Source: Bacteroidota bacterium (lineage in GTDB: Bacteria; Bacteroidota; Bacteroidia; AKYH767-A; OLB10). Taken from it: 64,000 nt of DNA. Both the position numbers and the translations under genes were made by a program. The stretch's first letter is position 1, and each line of letters starts with the position of its first letter. Location: the NCBI GenBank assembly GCA_016713525.1, contig JADJOZ010000022.1, positions 62,001 through 126,000 on the forward strand, in the 5' to 3' direction. A model generated the notes under the pieces. It ran no database searches. It was given only the letters and a program-made list of their open reading frames with translations, and was not told the origin of the DNA. Shown one piece after another: positions 32,301 to 40,436 of the stretch.

Positions 32301-35300
32301 CTGTGGCAGTGACACAACAGGTTTCTTGTTTCGCCGGAAATAATGGATCAATTGACCTTTCTGTTGCCGGTGGCACAACGCCTTATTCTTACAACTGGAG
32401 TAATGGTGCATCTACTCAGGATGTTTCCGGGCTGACTGCAGGTACTTACACTGTTACCGTAACAGATGCCAATGGATGTACCCTGGTAGAGTCTGCTACC
32501 ATTTCACAACCTGCTGCCGCACTGAATGCAAATGCAACTGTAACTTCAGATGTAAATTGCTTTGGTGGAAATAATGGTCAAATCTCACTCGCTGTTAACG
32601 GTGGAACTGCTCCTTACTCTTACAATTGGAGTAATGGACAGTCAACTCAAAATATTACAAATTTAGTTAGTGGAACATACACAGTTACTGTTACTGATGC
32701 AAATGGATGTACTGCTGTTGCATCTGCAACCGTAAGTCAACCTGTTGCCGCATTGAGTGCTTCAACTACAGTAACAGGAAATATCAGCTGCTTCTCCGGA
32801 AATAATGGTTCTGTTGATCTTACTGTAACCGGCGGTACCGGTCCATATACTTTCGACTGGAGCACAGGTGCCGTTACGGAAGATCTTAGCGGACTTTCTG
32901 CAGGAACTTACAATGTTACTATTACCGATGCTAACGGATGTACAACAACTGCTTCTGCAACTATTGTTCAACCGGCAGGTGCGTTGTCTACTAATATTGA
33001 TATTTCTCAGAATATTCCTTGCTTCGGTGGAGGATCAGGTGCAATTGATCTCACTATTACGGGTGGTACATTGCCATATAATATTATCTGGTCGAATGGT
33101 GCCACTACAGAAGATATCAGTGGTTTAGCTGCCGGTGTGTACACTGTTACTATCACCGATGCTAACGGATGTAATACTTCTGCCAGCGGAACTATTACAC
33201 AACCTTCAGCAGCATTGAGCGCCTCTATTTCATCAAACAATCCTGTATTGTGCTTCGGTGGTAATTCTGGTAGCCTTGAGGTTACTGCAACCGGTGGTAC
33301 TTTCCCATACACTTATGCATGGAGTAACGGTCAAACATCAGCTTCAATTCTGAACCTTTCCTCAGGAACTTATACGGTAACAGTTACCGATGCTAATGGA
33401 TGTACTACCATCCAGTCAGCAACTGTTACGCAACCATCAGCGGCATTGAACACCGTTGCCAATGCAACACAACAAGTGTTCTGTAATGGCGGTGCCGATG
33501 GTATCATCGATATCACGGTAACCGGTGGAACTGCACCATATTCTTATAACTGGAGTAATGGTTCAACAAGCGAAGATTTATCAGGTCTTGCCGCAGGAAC
33601 CTATACTGTTACCATCACCGATGCAAATGGATGCCAGGATCAGGCAACAGCCACTATTACTGAGCCTACAAATGCATTGAGCAGTTCAATAACATCAACT
33701 CAACAAGTGAATTGTTTTGCCGGCAATAACGGGTCAATCGATCTTACTGTGAATGGCGGAACTTCACCATACACTTATGTTTGGTCGAATGGTGCAACAA
33801 CTGAGGATATCAGTGGCCTGGTTGCCGGAACGTATTCGGTTTCAATTACCGATGCTAATGGATGTACCGATGCACAAACAGTTATAATTTCTGAACCTTC
33901 AGCAGCACTTGCTGTTTCTTCAACAAATGTTCAGCCTGTGTTATGCTTTGCAGGAAGTAATGGTTCAATCGACATCACCGTTGCGGGCGGAACAGGTCCT
34001 TACTCATTTAACTGGAGTAATGGTTCAACCAATGAAGATCTGTCAGGTCTCTCAGCCGGAAGTTATATAGTAACTGTTACTGATGCAAACGGATGTACTG
34101 CAACTTTAACAGAGACTATTGCTCAACCATCAGCAGCACTTGCAGCATCAACAGCCGTCACTGCTAACATTTCCTGTTTCTCAGGTAACAATGGCGCAAT
34201 AGATCTTACCGTAACTGGTGGAACAGCACCTTACACATTTGTATGGAGCAATGGTTCTACAACAGAAGATATTGCCGGACTTTCGTCAGGAACTTATAAT
34301 GTTACTATTACCGATGCAAACGGATGTACTACTTCAGCTACTGCTACAATTAGTCAACCAGCAGGGTCACTTGCAGCTTCCTTAACTGTTAGCCAGAATG
34401 TAAACTGCTTTGGCGGAAGTAATGGCGCTCTTGATCTCACCGCAACCGGTGGAACAACACCTTATTCATACGTTTGGTCGAATGGTGCTACTACTGAAGA
34501 TATCAGCGGACTTGCAACCGGTGTTTATACCGTAACTGTAACCGATGCTAATGGATGTATCGCTTCACAATCGGCATTAATTTCTCAACCTACAGCAGCT
34601 TTATCTGCAACGTCCAATAACGTACAACCTGTTCTTTGCTTTGCAGGAACAAATGGTGCAATCGATATTACTGTTGCTGGTGGAACAACACCATATTCAT
34701 ACAACTGGAGCAATGGTGCAACTACCGAAGATATTACTGGTCTTGCTGCAGGAACATATACCGTAACTATTACCGATGCTAACGGATGTACAGCTACACT
34801 TACTGAAACAATTTCACAGCCTGCTGCTGCTTTAACTTCCGCAGCAAGTGTGACTTCAAACGTTTCCTGTTTCTCAGGAAGCAATGGTGGAATTGATCTC
34901 ACTGTAAATGGTGGAACTGCACCATATTCTTATAACTGGAGTAATGGTTCAACAAGCGAAGATTTATCAGGTCTTGCTGCAGGAACTTATACGGTTACTA
35001 TCACCGATGCAAATGGATGCCAGGATCAGGCAACAGCCACTATCACTGAGCCTTCAAATGCATTGAGCAGTTCAATAACTTCAACACAACAAGTGAATTG
35101 TTTTGCCGGTAACAATGGGTCAATCGACCTTACTGTGAATGGCGGAACAGCACCATACACTTATGTTTGGTCCAATGGTGCAACAACTCAGGACATCAGT
35201 GGCCTGGTTACCGGAACGTATTCGGTTTCAATTACCGATGCTAATGGATGTACCGATGCACAAACAGTTGTGATTTCTGAACCTTCAGCAGCACTTGCTG

Positions 35301-38300
35301 TTTCTTCAACAAATGTTCAGCCTGTGTTGTGCTTTGCAGGAAGTAATGGTTCAATCGACATTACAGTTACCGGCGGAACAGCACCATATTCATTTAACTG
35401 GAGCAATGGTGCAACAGGCGAAGATCTGTCAGGTCTCAATGCCGGAAGTTATACCGTAACTGTTACCGATGCAAACGGATGTACTGCAACTTTAACAGAG
35501 ACTATTGCTCAACCATCAGCAGCACTTGCAGCATCTACAACCGTAACTGCTAACATTTCCTGTTTCTCAGGTAACAATGGCGCAATTGATCTTACTGTAA
35601 ATGGTGGAACAGCACCTTACACATTTGTATGGAGCAATGGTTCTACAACAGAAGATATTACCGGACTTTCATCAGGAACTTATAATGTTACTATAACTGA
35701 TGCCAATGGTTGTATTGAAAATGCAACTGCTACTATCAGTCAGCCTGCCGGTTCACTTGCTGCTTCATTAACTGTAACCCAGAATGTAAACTGCTTTGGC
35801 GGAAATAACGGAGCTCTTGATCTCACTGTTAATGGCGGAACCATACCTTACTCATTTGTTTGGTCGAATGGTGCTACTACTGAAGATATCAGCGGACTTG
35901 CAACCGGTGTTTATACCGTAACTGTAACCGATGCTAACGGATGTATCGCCTCACAATCGGCATTAATTTCTCAACCTACAGCAGCATTATCTGCAACGTC
36001 TAATAACGTGCAGCCTGTTCTTCTTTGCTTTACAGGAACAAATGGTGCTATCGATATTACTGTTGCCGGTGGAACAACACCATATTCATACAACTGGAGC
36101 AATGGTGCAACTACTGAAGACATTTCAGGTCTTGCTGCCGGAACATATACCGTGACTATTACCGATGCTAACGGATGTACAGCTACACTTACTGAAACAA
36201 TTTCTCAACCTGCTGCTGCACTTTCTGCAACCGGTGTGAATGATCAGGAAGTAAACTGTTTTGCTGGTGCCGATGGTGCAGCAAGCGTGGTTGTGACCGG
36301 AGGTACTTCACCATATACCTACTTATGGAGCAATGGTGAAATAACCCAAGCTATCACCGGTTTAATTGCCGGAACATACAGTGTTACTGTCACCGATATC
36401 AATGGATGTACAACGAATGCATCTGTGGTAATCTCTGAACCTTCAGCATCCTTGTCGGCTGCTCTCACTTCCAGCCAGAATGTAAATTGCTTTGGTGGAA
36501 ACAATGGAGCAATTGATATTACGGTGACCGGTGGTACCGTACCTTATGTTTATGCATGGAGTAATGGTTCTACTACGGAAGATTTAACAGGTCTTGCTGC
36601 AGGAACTCATTCAGTAATAATTACTGATGCCAACGCATGTACAACAACACTTTCGGCTACAATAACTGAACCTGTTGGTGCATTGAATGTATCCGTTGCC
36701 GGTACCATTGATATTGCTTGTTTCGCAGGCGATAATGGAGCAATCGACATTACGGTTGTTGACGGAACAGCTCCTTACACTTATATCTGGAGTAATGGCA
36801 GTGTTTCTGAGGATCTTACTGATCTTGCAGCTGGCACTTATACAGTAACTGTAACCGATGCAAATGGATGTACAGGGACACAATCAATTACTCTCAATCA
36901 ACCTGCTGCTGCACTGAATGCGACAGCTGTTACGGCCGGAAATATTTCCTGCTTCTCCGGAAATAATGGTTCTATAGATGTTACCGTAACAGGAGGAACA
37001 GTACCGTATAGTTTTGTGTGGAACAACGGAGCAGTTACTGAAGATCTTTCAGCTTTAGCTGCAGGAACATATACAGTTTCGATCACCGATGCTAATGGTT
37101 GTGTATTTGTGACTTCTGCAACTATCACACAGCCTGCAGGTGCATTGACTACTTCATTGAGTATTGTACAAAACGTACAGTGTTTTGCTGGTGCCGATGG
37201 TTCACTGGACCTCACTGCAACCGGCGGAACACCTCCATACACTTTCAACTGGTCTAATGGTGCAACTACTGAAGATATTTCAAACCTGGCTGCAGGTACT
37301 TATACTGTAACTGTAACCGATAGCAATGGATGTATCTCTTCGCAAACTGCAACTATCTCACAACCTGTTGCAGTGCTTGCAGCGACTATTGCAAGCACGC
37401 AAAATGTAAATTGCTTCGGCGATCTGAGCGGAAACATTGATATTACAGTTTCAGGTGGAACACTACCATATACTTTTGTATGGAGCAACGGTGCAACATC
37501 TGAGGATCTCAGTAACATTGGTGCCGGAACATATACAGTTTCTATTGCTGATGCGAATGGTTGTACCGAAAGTTTATCAGTAACTATTTCTCAGCCTGCA
37601 GCTTCCTTATCAGCAAATGCTCAGGTAACTGCAAACGTATCATGTAATAGTGGTGCTAATGGATCAATCGATCTCACTGTAAATGGCGGAACAATTCCTT
37701 ACACTTATTCATGGAATAACGGTGCTGTAACAGAAGACCTTAACGGAATAACTGCTGGTCTTTATATCGTTACTGTTATAGATGCTAATGGTTGCATCGT
37801 AATTGATTCTGCTGAAGTAACGGAACCTGTTGCAGCTCTTAATTCAACTATATCTTCTGTATCACAGGTAAATTGCTTTGCAGGAAATGATGGTTCAATC
37901 GATATCACAGTTTCCGGAGGTACAATACCATACACATTCGTATGGAGTAATGGTGCGACTTCTGAAGACCTGGCAAATCTTGCTGCAGGAACATATACAG
38001 TTACTGTTACCGATGCCAATGGATGTACAAATCAGAATACTGCAACTATTTCTCAGCCGGTTTCTGCTCTAGCTGCAACAATTACTTCATCATCAAATGT
38101 TGGATGTAATGGAGGAGCAGATGGTAGTGCCGATATCACTGTAACAGGTGGAACTGCACCTTATACCTACAACTGGAGTAATGGTCAGTCAACTGAAGAT
38201 TTGAATGGTCTGGTTGCCGGAATTTATACCGTAACTATCACAGATGCAAACGGATGTACAGAGAGTCTTTCTGTTACAATCACGGAACCATCAAATGCAC

Positions 38301-40417
38301 TTGCAGCTAATGCTGTGGTAACACAACAGGTTAATTGTTTTGCTGATGAAACCGGTGCAATTGACTTAACCGTAACTGGTGGAACATTGCCATACACATA
38401 TAACTGGAGTAACGGTTTAACTACCGAGGATTTATCTCAACAGTTTGCAGGAACTTATTCTGTAGTTGTAACTGATGCAAATGGCTGTACAGCTGATGCG
38501 CAGGCAACAATCACACAGCCATCATCACCTTTACTTGCTATGGTGAATGTTGTATCGAATGTATTCTGTAACGGAGGTACCAACGGTGCACTTGATCTTA
38601 CTGTCAACGGTGGAACTGCACCATATACTTTCGTATGGAGCAATGGTGCTATTACCGAGGATATCAGTAACCTGGGTACCGGAGTTTACACCGTAACCGT
38701 TACTGATGCAAATGGATGTACTTCCATGGCTTCAGGTGGAATCGGACAACCTTCTCAACAATTAAATGCAGTAGTTTCTGTTGTTCAAAACGTACTTTGC
38801 TTCAATGGAAATAATGGATTCGTTGATATCACCGTAACAGGTGGAACTGCACCGTACACATTTATCTGGAGCAATGGAGCAACTACTGAAGATATTGGTG
38901 GATTAGTTGCCGGTGTTTATTCAGTAACAATCACGGATGTGAATGGATGTACTGCAAATCTAAGTGCAACCGTTATTCAGCCTCAGGCACCTTTGATACC
39001 TTCTGTTACCGTAGTTCAAAACGTGTCTTGTTTTGGTGGTATGGATGGATATCTTGATCTTACAGTAAGCGGAGGAACAACTCCTTATGTTTATCTGTGG
39101 AGTACAGGAGCAATAACTCAGGATATTAGTGGTATCCCTGCAGGAACTTATACAGTAACCATCACCGATGGAAATGGATGTAATGCCATCATCAGTGAAG
39201 TAGTAGGTCAGCCACTCAATGCACTTATAGCTCCAATTACTGCTCAACAAATTCCATGTAATGGCGCTGCAACCGGCTCACTGACTGCAAATGCACAGGG
39301 AGGTACACCGCCATATTCATTCGTATGGAGTAATGGTGCAACTACAGGAACGATCAGTGGTCTTACTGTTGGAACGTATACTGTATCTGTCACCGATTCT
39401 AAAGGTTGTCCATATACCGAAACTGCAACGATCACCGAACCTGCATCTCCGGTTTCAATTTCCGGAACTACAACTGTGGCTAACTGCCTCAGGGGAATAG
39501 GAGGGGCAGTTACTATATCAATCAGTGGTGGTACTCCTCAGTATCTTATCAACTGGAGCAATGGTGCGATTTCTCAAAATCTTCCTGATGTTGGAGCAGG
39601 TAACTATACAGTTTCTGTAACGGATGCTAATGGATGTACAGCACAACAAACCTTCACTGTTGGTAATAGCTCTGAGTTTGAAATCACTCCGGGTACACCA
39701 ACTACTATTTGTGCCGGCGAAATGGCAATCCTTGTAGCCGATTCAGTTGCGGGTGGAGTATATCAGTGGTACTATCAGGGTAACCCGCTTAATGGGGCTA
39801 CCGGAAATGTATTCGAAACTCCTGCTGCAGGATTCTATGCTGTGAGTGTGACTACTCCTTGCGGTACATTCTTCACCGATTCTATCGAAGTAATTGTTAA
39901 GTCTATTGAAAATGTAAGTATCAGCAATAACCAGATTATTTGTCCTCCGGAACAAGTTCAGTTATTCGCCAGCGGTGGTGTTACTTACCAATGGTCACCT
40001 GATACTAATATTACTTTCACCAATGTTCCTGATCCAATCGTGAATCCATTAATCACCACTACATATTCTGTGTTGATCACGAATGAACACGGTTGTAAAA
40101 CAACATTGAGTGTTGAAGTAGCTGTTGTTTGCGACTCACTCTTCGTCCCCAATGGTTTCTCACCAAACGATGATGGTACCAATGATGGGTTTGTGATTGA
40201 TGGAATTGAAAATTATCCCGGAAATAAATTGTGGGTCTATAACCGCTGGGGTAATCTCATCTATAAAGCTAAAGACTACGACAATAAATGGGATGGTGTA
40301 GCGAATGTTTCGGGAATCTATATGGGTAAGAAGCTACCAAGTGGTACTTATTATTTCATTCTCGATCTCAACGATGGTTCCAAACCACGTGCAAGTTATC
40401 TGATATTAAGACGCTAA
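23321..40417 (+). CDS. Giant SprB-like surface adhesin, 64 repeats, type-B T9SS CTD (5698 aa)
   Basis: Start chosen at ATG 23321, which gives signal peptide MKKTFSGQAVLKFLLIFSVV... with an A-rich leader; the open frame begins 23 codons earlier. Residues about 35-570 form an N-terminal region including a FlgD-like stretch (LIDRNNNGVFNPGTAD...PWDGKDGVG). Next come 64 tandem ~77-residue SprB repeats (25040-39663), an Ig-like segment (YQWYYQGNPLNGATG) and a type-B gliding CTD (VPNGFSPNDDGTNDG, VYNRWGNLIYK, GTYYFILDLNDGS). In size and architecture it matches SprB of Flavobacterium (about 6500 aa), a mobile cell-surface adhesin. No frameshift interrupts the 17-kb frame. The PorP/SprF gene 19 bases downstream is the probable export partner. 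Function in motility versus static adhesion cannot be decided here. Confidence 0.92.
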   Translation: MKKTFSGQAVLKFLLIFSVVAICLFSMGTIEVKGEGSPQYKPDTTKTTYLMVLNNSNGYGTFAGYSATDTNRLFIRILDPTNERIYFGVGQRSTSSTWYFRVKDPNGNVIYGPTLVPTSGTGFINYHRQAILGPNVFSAQGYTPFTITPTAGVAGNYYIEFNKSDPNTISNNTEIGFGIFDITVGNPTALTRAPGRLFSYNWGFNTSSYANQFYGSFYIYGADSSVTNINMNGIKPYKFRISCNSYGTSSTGSAATKRRSKTGFAVLPELKLFLRDPDIVAFPSGSLLFMSGAVTLSGCTRDSLCISVTLVKTSDVTVLIDRNNNGVFNPGTADRKMVFPGVPAGTNCLPWDGKDGVGNFIGPGSQVKIYISVESGEVNLPIYDVESHPNGYSMTVTRPAAALFVDSLYYDDVLVGGGTSLTGCAFPCHTWVSSPANTETNSIGNDNTVNTYWFARKQSVLATLTMPDYLTTNAGPDQTICVSPAGVDTVQLAGSIVYSLAAYNGSFRWRTSGSGTFIPNDSTYTAKYKPSVADINAGAVAITLQPRYNCTHPLDSMWLTLNKRPTLSSSNGTVACFGGSSGSIDLTVTNSNAPYTYSWSNGASTQDISGLAAGSYTVTVTSSASCSSTFTTAVTQPAAALSGTIGAITNIACFGQTNGTIGFTASGGTSPYTYSWSNGSSSQNLSGVGAGTYTVTVTNSRGCTSVSAAATISGPAAALASSITTSTNVSCRNGSDGTIDLNVTGGTSPYSYLWSNGATTQDISGLAAGTYSVTITDNNGCTSAQSRTITQPAAVVNVTATIGQQVNCFGGSNGSINLSVSGGTSPYTYLWSNAATTQDITGLVAGTYTVTVTDANGCTAQQSRTITQPAAALSAALTTSQQVNCFGGSNGYINITVSGGTGPYTYVWSSGATTQDLTGLGAGTYSVTVTDSRGCTFSDAYTISQPTAALSSSASVTQQVSCFAGSNGAIDVTVSGGTSPYSYSWSTGASTQDLSGLATGTYTITITDANNCTSTSSASVTQPVAALNASASVSNTVSCFGGADGQISLTVNGGTSPYSYVWSNGANTQNISGLTSGTYTVTITDGNGCTDNASATVTQPAAALSGSTTITGNISCFSGNNGSIDLTVAGGTGPFSYSWSNGATSQDLSGLAAGTYNVTITDARGCTAASSGTISQPAGALSTNINISQNIPCFGSGNGAIDLTVSGGTTPYSYNWSNGASTQDISGLAAGIYTVTITDANGCNATSSITITQPSAALSTSINANQPVLCFGGNNGSLTLTTTGGTFPYTYAWSNGQTSSSILNLTAGTYSVTVTDANGCTDQTSGTITQPAAALNSSATSSQQVSCFGGSNGAINLTVSGGTSPYTYLWSNGSSTQNISGLSSGTFTVTITDANGCQSNSSATVTQPVAALNATSTADQMVSCFGGSNGAISVVVTGGTSPYTYLWNNGATTQNISGLTNGAYTVTVTDANGCIDGSSSTISQPAAALNAASAVTQVVSCFGGSDGSINVSVSGGTSPYSFLWSNGATTEDLSNTIAGTYTVTITDANGCTTTQSKTITQPAAALAATANPSINVLCFGGNNGAISLTVSGGTPGYNYEWNTGATSQNISGLLAGTYTVTVTDARGCTTSSSATITQPAASLSASANVSANVSCFGGNNGSINVTVAGGTSPYSYVWNNGATTQNVSGLASGSYTVTVTDANGCSASQTLGVSQPAAALNATATVGQAVLCFGGNNGAVNLNVTGGTSPYTYVWNNGATSQNINTIIAGTYTVTVTDANGCTDVASATVTQPAAALSASTAVTANVSCFGGANGSINLSVAGGTSPYTYSWSNGAITQDINSLAAGTYVVTITDDNGCTTSASATITQPAATLAATANATQDVSCFGGADGQITLVVTGGTSPYSYQWNTGASTGNLAGQQVSCFGGNNGSITLTVSGGTTPYSYSWSNGASTQNISGLTTGTYTVTITDANGCTTNQSATITQPAAALSGTTTTTANISCFSGNNGAIDLTVAGGTSPYSYNWSNGATTQDISGLAAGTYTVTITDANGCTAVATGVITQPAGALSSSLSVSQNVLCFSGNTGSLNLTVTGGTTPYTYIWNTGATTQDISGLSAGTYTVTVNDANGCNATQSATITQPSAALSASGTASSAVSCFGGNNGSVSLTVNGGTSPYTYVWSNGATTQNLSSLAAGAYTVTVTDANACTATTSVVVTQPAAALSAVPTVSSNVSCFAGNNGAISLAVTGGTAPYTFAWSNGSTNQNLSGLTAGTFTVLVTDANGCTANANATISQPAAGLTSSLTVSQNISCFGGSNGSIDLTLSGGTSPYSYVWSNGATTQDISGVVAGTYTVTITDANGCTDSKSATITQPAAALSASASTSQQVNCFGGNNGAISLTVSGGTSPYSYSWSNGASTQNLSGLTSGTYTVTVTDANGCTATSSATITQPVAALNSSITASQNVNCFGNNTGSIDISVSGGTTPYSYLWNNGATTQDLNNLTAGTYSVTITDANGCTSAESVTITQPAAGLSSSIAVSQQVSCFAGANGAIDVTVSGGTTPYTYTWSNGSSTQDLTGITAGTYTVTITDANGCTSLESATITQPAAALSASASVSQQVNCFGGNNGSINLNVSGGTAPYSYNWNNGASSQNLSGLTAGTYNVTITDANGCTATSTATITQPVAALTSSAVATANISCFSGNNGSIDLTVSGGTTPYSFAWSNGATTEDISGLAAGTYNVTITDANGCTSTSSATITQPAGALSTSLAVSQNVSCFAGANGSLTLTVSAGTAPYNFIWNTGATTQNLSGLTSGTYTVTVTDANGCNSSQSATISQPAAALSAVASVSQQVDCFGGNNGSVNLTVSGGTSPYTYDWSNGASSQNLSGLTSGTYTVTVTDANGCTAVSSATVTQPSAALTSSISASQNVNCFGNNTGSIDISVSGGTSPYSYSWSNGANTQDITGLAAGTYSVTITDANGCTSAESVTISQPSAALSGSVAVTQQVSCFAGNNGSIDLSVAGGTTPYSYNWSNGASTQDVSGLTAGTYTVTVTDANGCTLVESATISQPAAALNANATVTSDVNCFGGNNGQISLAVNGGTAPYSYNWSNGQSTQNITNLVSGTYTVTVTDANGCTAVASATVSQPVAALSASTTVTGNISCFSGNNGSVDLTVTGGTGPYTFDWSTGAVTEDLSGLSAGTYNVTITDANGCTTTASATIVQPAGALSTNIDISQNIPCFGGGSGAIDLTITGGTLPYNIIWSNGATTEDISGLAAGVYTVTITDANGCNTSASGTITQPSAALSASISSNNPVLCFGGNSGSLEVTATGGTFPYTYAWSNGQTSASILNLSSGTYTVTVTDANGCTTIQSATVTQPSAALNTVANATQQVFCNGGADGIIDITVTGGTAPYSYNWSNGSTSEDLSGLAAGTYTVTITDANGCQDQATATITEPTNALSSSITSTQQVNCFAGNNGSIDLTVNGGTSPYTYVWSNGATTEDISGLVAGTYSVSITDANGCTDAQTVIISEPSAALAVSSTNVQPVLCFAGSNGSIDITVAGGTGPYSFNWSNGSTNEDLSGLSAGSYIVTVTDANGCTATLTETIAQPSAALAASTAVTANISCFSGNNGAIDLTVTGGTAPYTFVWSNGSTTEDIAGLSSGTYNVTITDANGCTTSATATISQPAGSLAASLTVSQNVNCFGGSNGALDLTATGGTTPYSYVWSNGATTEDISGLATGVYTVTVTDANGCIASQSALISQPTAALSATSNNVQPVLCFAGTNGAIDITVAGGTTPYSYNWSNGATTEDITGLAAGTYTVTITDANGCTATLTETISQPAAALTSAASVTSNVSCFSGSNGGIDLTVNGGTAPYSYNWSNGSTSEDLSGLAAGTYTVTITDANGCQDQATATITEPSNALSSSITSTQQVNCFAGNNGSIDLTVNGGTAPYTYVWSNGATTQDISGLVTGTYSVSITDANGCTDAQTVVISEPSAALAVSSTNVQPVLCFAGSNGSIDITVTGGTAPYSFNWSNGATGEDLSGLNAGSYTVTVTDANGCTATLTETIAQPSAALAASTTVTANISCFSGNNGAIDLTVNGGTAPYTFVWSNGSTTEDITGLSSGTYNVTITDANGCIENATATISQPAGSLAASLTVTQNVNCFGGNNGALDLTVNGGTIPYSFVWSNGATTEDISGLATGVYTVTVTDANGCIASQSALISQPTAALSATSNNVQPVLLCFTGTNGAIDITVAGGTTPYSYNWSNGATTEDISGLAAGTYTVTITDANGCTATLTETISQPAAALSATGVNDQEVNCFAGADGAASVVVTGGTSPYTYLWSNGEITQAITGLIAGTYSVTVTDINGCTTNASVVISEPSASLSAALTSSQNVNCFGGNNGAIDITVTGGTVPYVYAWSNGSTTEDLTGLAAGTHSVIITDANACTTTLSATITEPVGALNVSVAGTIDIACFAGDNGAIDITVVDGTAPYTYIWSNGSVSEDLTDLAAGTYTVTVTDANGCTGTQSITLNQPAAALNATAVTAGNISCFSGNNGSIDVTVTGGTVPYSFVWNNGAVTEDLSALAAGTYTVSITDANGCVFVTSATITQPAGALTTSLSIVQNVQCFAGADGSLDLTATGGTPPYTFNWSNGATTEDISNLAAGTYTVTVTDSNGCISSQTATISQPVAVLAATIASTQNVNCFGDLSGNIDITVSGGTLPYTFVWSNGATSEDLSNIGAGTYTVSIADANGCTESLSVTISQPAASLSANAQVTANVSCNSGANGSIDLTVNGGTIPYTYSWNNGAVTEDLNGITAGLYIVTVIDANGCIVIDSAEVTEPVAALNSTISSVSQVNCFAGNDGSIDITVSGGTIPYTFVWSNGATSEDLANLAAGTYTVTVTDANGCTNQNTATISQPVSALAATITSSSNVGCNGGADGSADITVTGGTAPYTYNWSNGQSTEDLNGLVAGIYTVTITDANGCTESLSVTITEPSNALAANAVVTQQVNCFADETGAIDLTVTGGTLPYTYNWSNGLTTEDLSQQFAGTYSVVVTDANGCTADAQATITQPSSPLLAMVNVVSNVFCNGGTNGALDLTVNGGTAPYTFVWSNGAITEDISNLGTGVYTVTVTDANGCTSMASGGIGQPSQQLNAVVSVVQNVLCFNGNNGFVDITVTGGTAPYTFIWSNGATTEDIGGLVAGVYSVTITDVNGCTANLSATVIQPQAPLIPSVTVVQNVSCFGGMDGYLDLTVSGGTTPYVYLWSTGAITQDISGIPAGTYTVTITDGNGCNAIISEVVGQPLNALIAPITAQQIPCNGAATGSLTANAQGGTPPYSFVWSNGATTGTISGLTVGTYTVSVTDSKGCPYTETATITEPASPVSISGTTTVANCLRGIGGAVTISISGGTPQYLINWSNGAISQNLPDVGAGNYTVSVTDANGCTAQQTFTVGNSSEFEITPGTPTTICAGEMAILVADSVAGGVYQWYYQGNPLNGATGNVFETPAAGFYAVSVTTPCGTFFTDSIEVIVKSIENVSISNNQIICPPEQVQLFASGGVTYQWSPDTNITFTNVPDPIVNPLITTTYSVLITNEHGCKTTLSVEVAVVCDSLFVPNGFSPNDDGTNDGFVIDGIENYPGNKLWVYNRWGNLIYKAKDYDNKWDGVANVSGIYMGKKLPSGTYYFILDLNDGSKPRASYLILRR
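25040..39663 (+). repeat. Array of 64 SprB repeats (231-bp units)
   Basis: Nearly all units are 231 bp (77 codons), with pattern (V/I)xCF.G..G.I.LTV.GGT.PY.Y.WSNG.(T)(Q/E)D.SGL.AGTYTVT.TDANGC...QPAAAL. I counted 64 units from first to last. One unit (28970-29086) is only 39 codons. Each full unit has one Cys at position 3 and one near position 53. A marker unit beginning ISCFSGNNG and carrying QPAG recurs at 26660, 29318, 31397, 32783, 34169, 35555 and 36944; the last four intervals are 1386, 1386, 1386 and 1389 bp, i.e. six units. Confidence 0.95.
33476..36250 (+). repeat. Six-unit block duplicated in tandem (units 38-43 and 44-49)
   Basis: Block 33476-34861 (1386 bp) matches 34862-36250 (1389 bp) unit for unit: 38 with 44, 39 with 45, to 43 with 49, with long identical stretches at nucleotide level. 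The second copy has one extra codon (VLLCF instead of VLCF near 36030). Similarity starts mid-unit in 38/44 and ends at QPAAAL in 43/49, consistent with unequal crossover. Confidence 0.88.
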
Positions 40418-40436
40418 CAGACAGGAGGGAAGGATC

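Noticed and set aside
24055..39500. Many ORFs of 60-116 aa in other frames of the giant adhesin, on both strands
   Set aside because: They arise from the 231-bp repeat itself, have repeat-derived composition and no independent start context.
25040..39663. A mobile element or phage origin for the repeat region
   Set aside because: No transposase, integrase, terminal inverted repeats or target duplications seen; the domain content is that of SprB-type adhesins.
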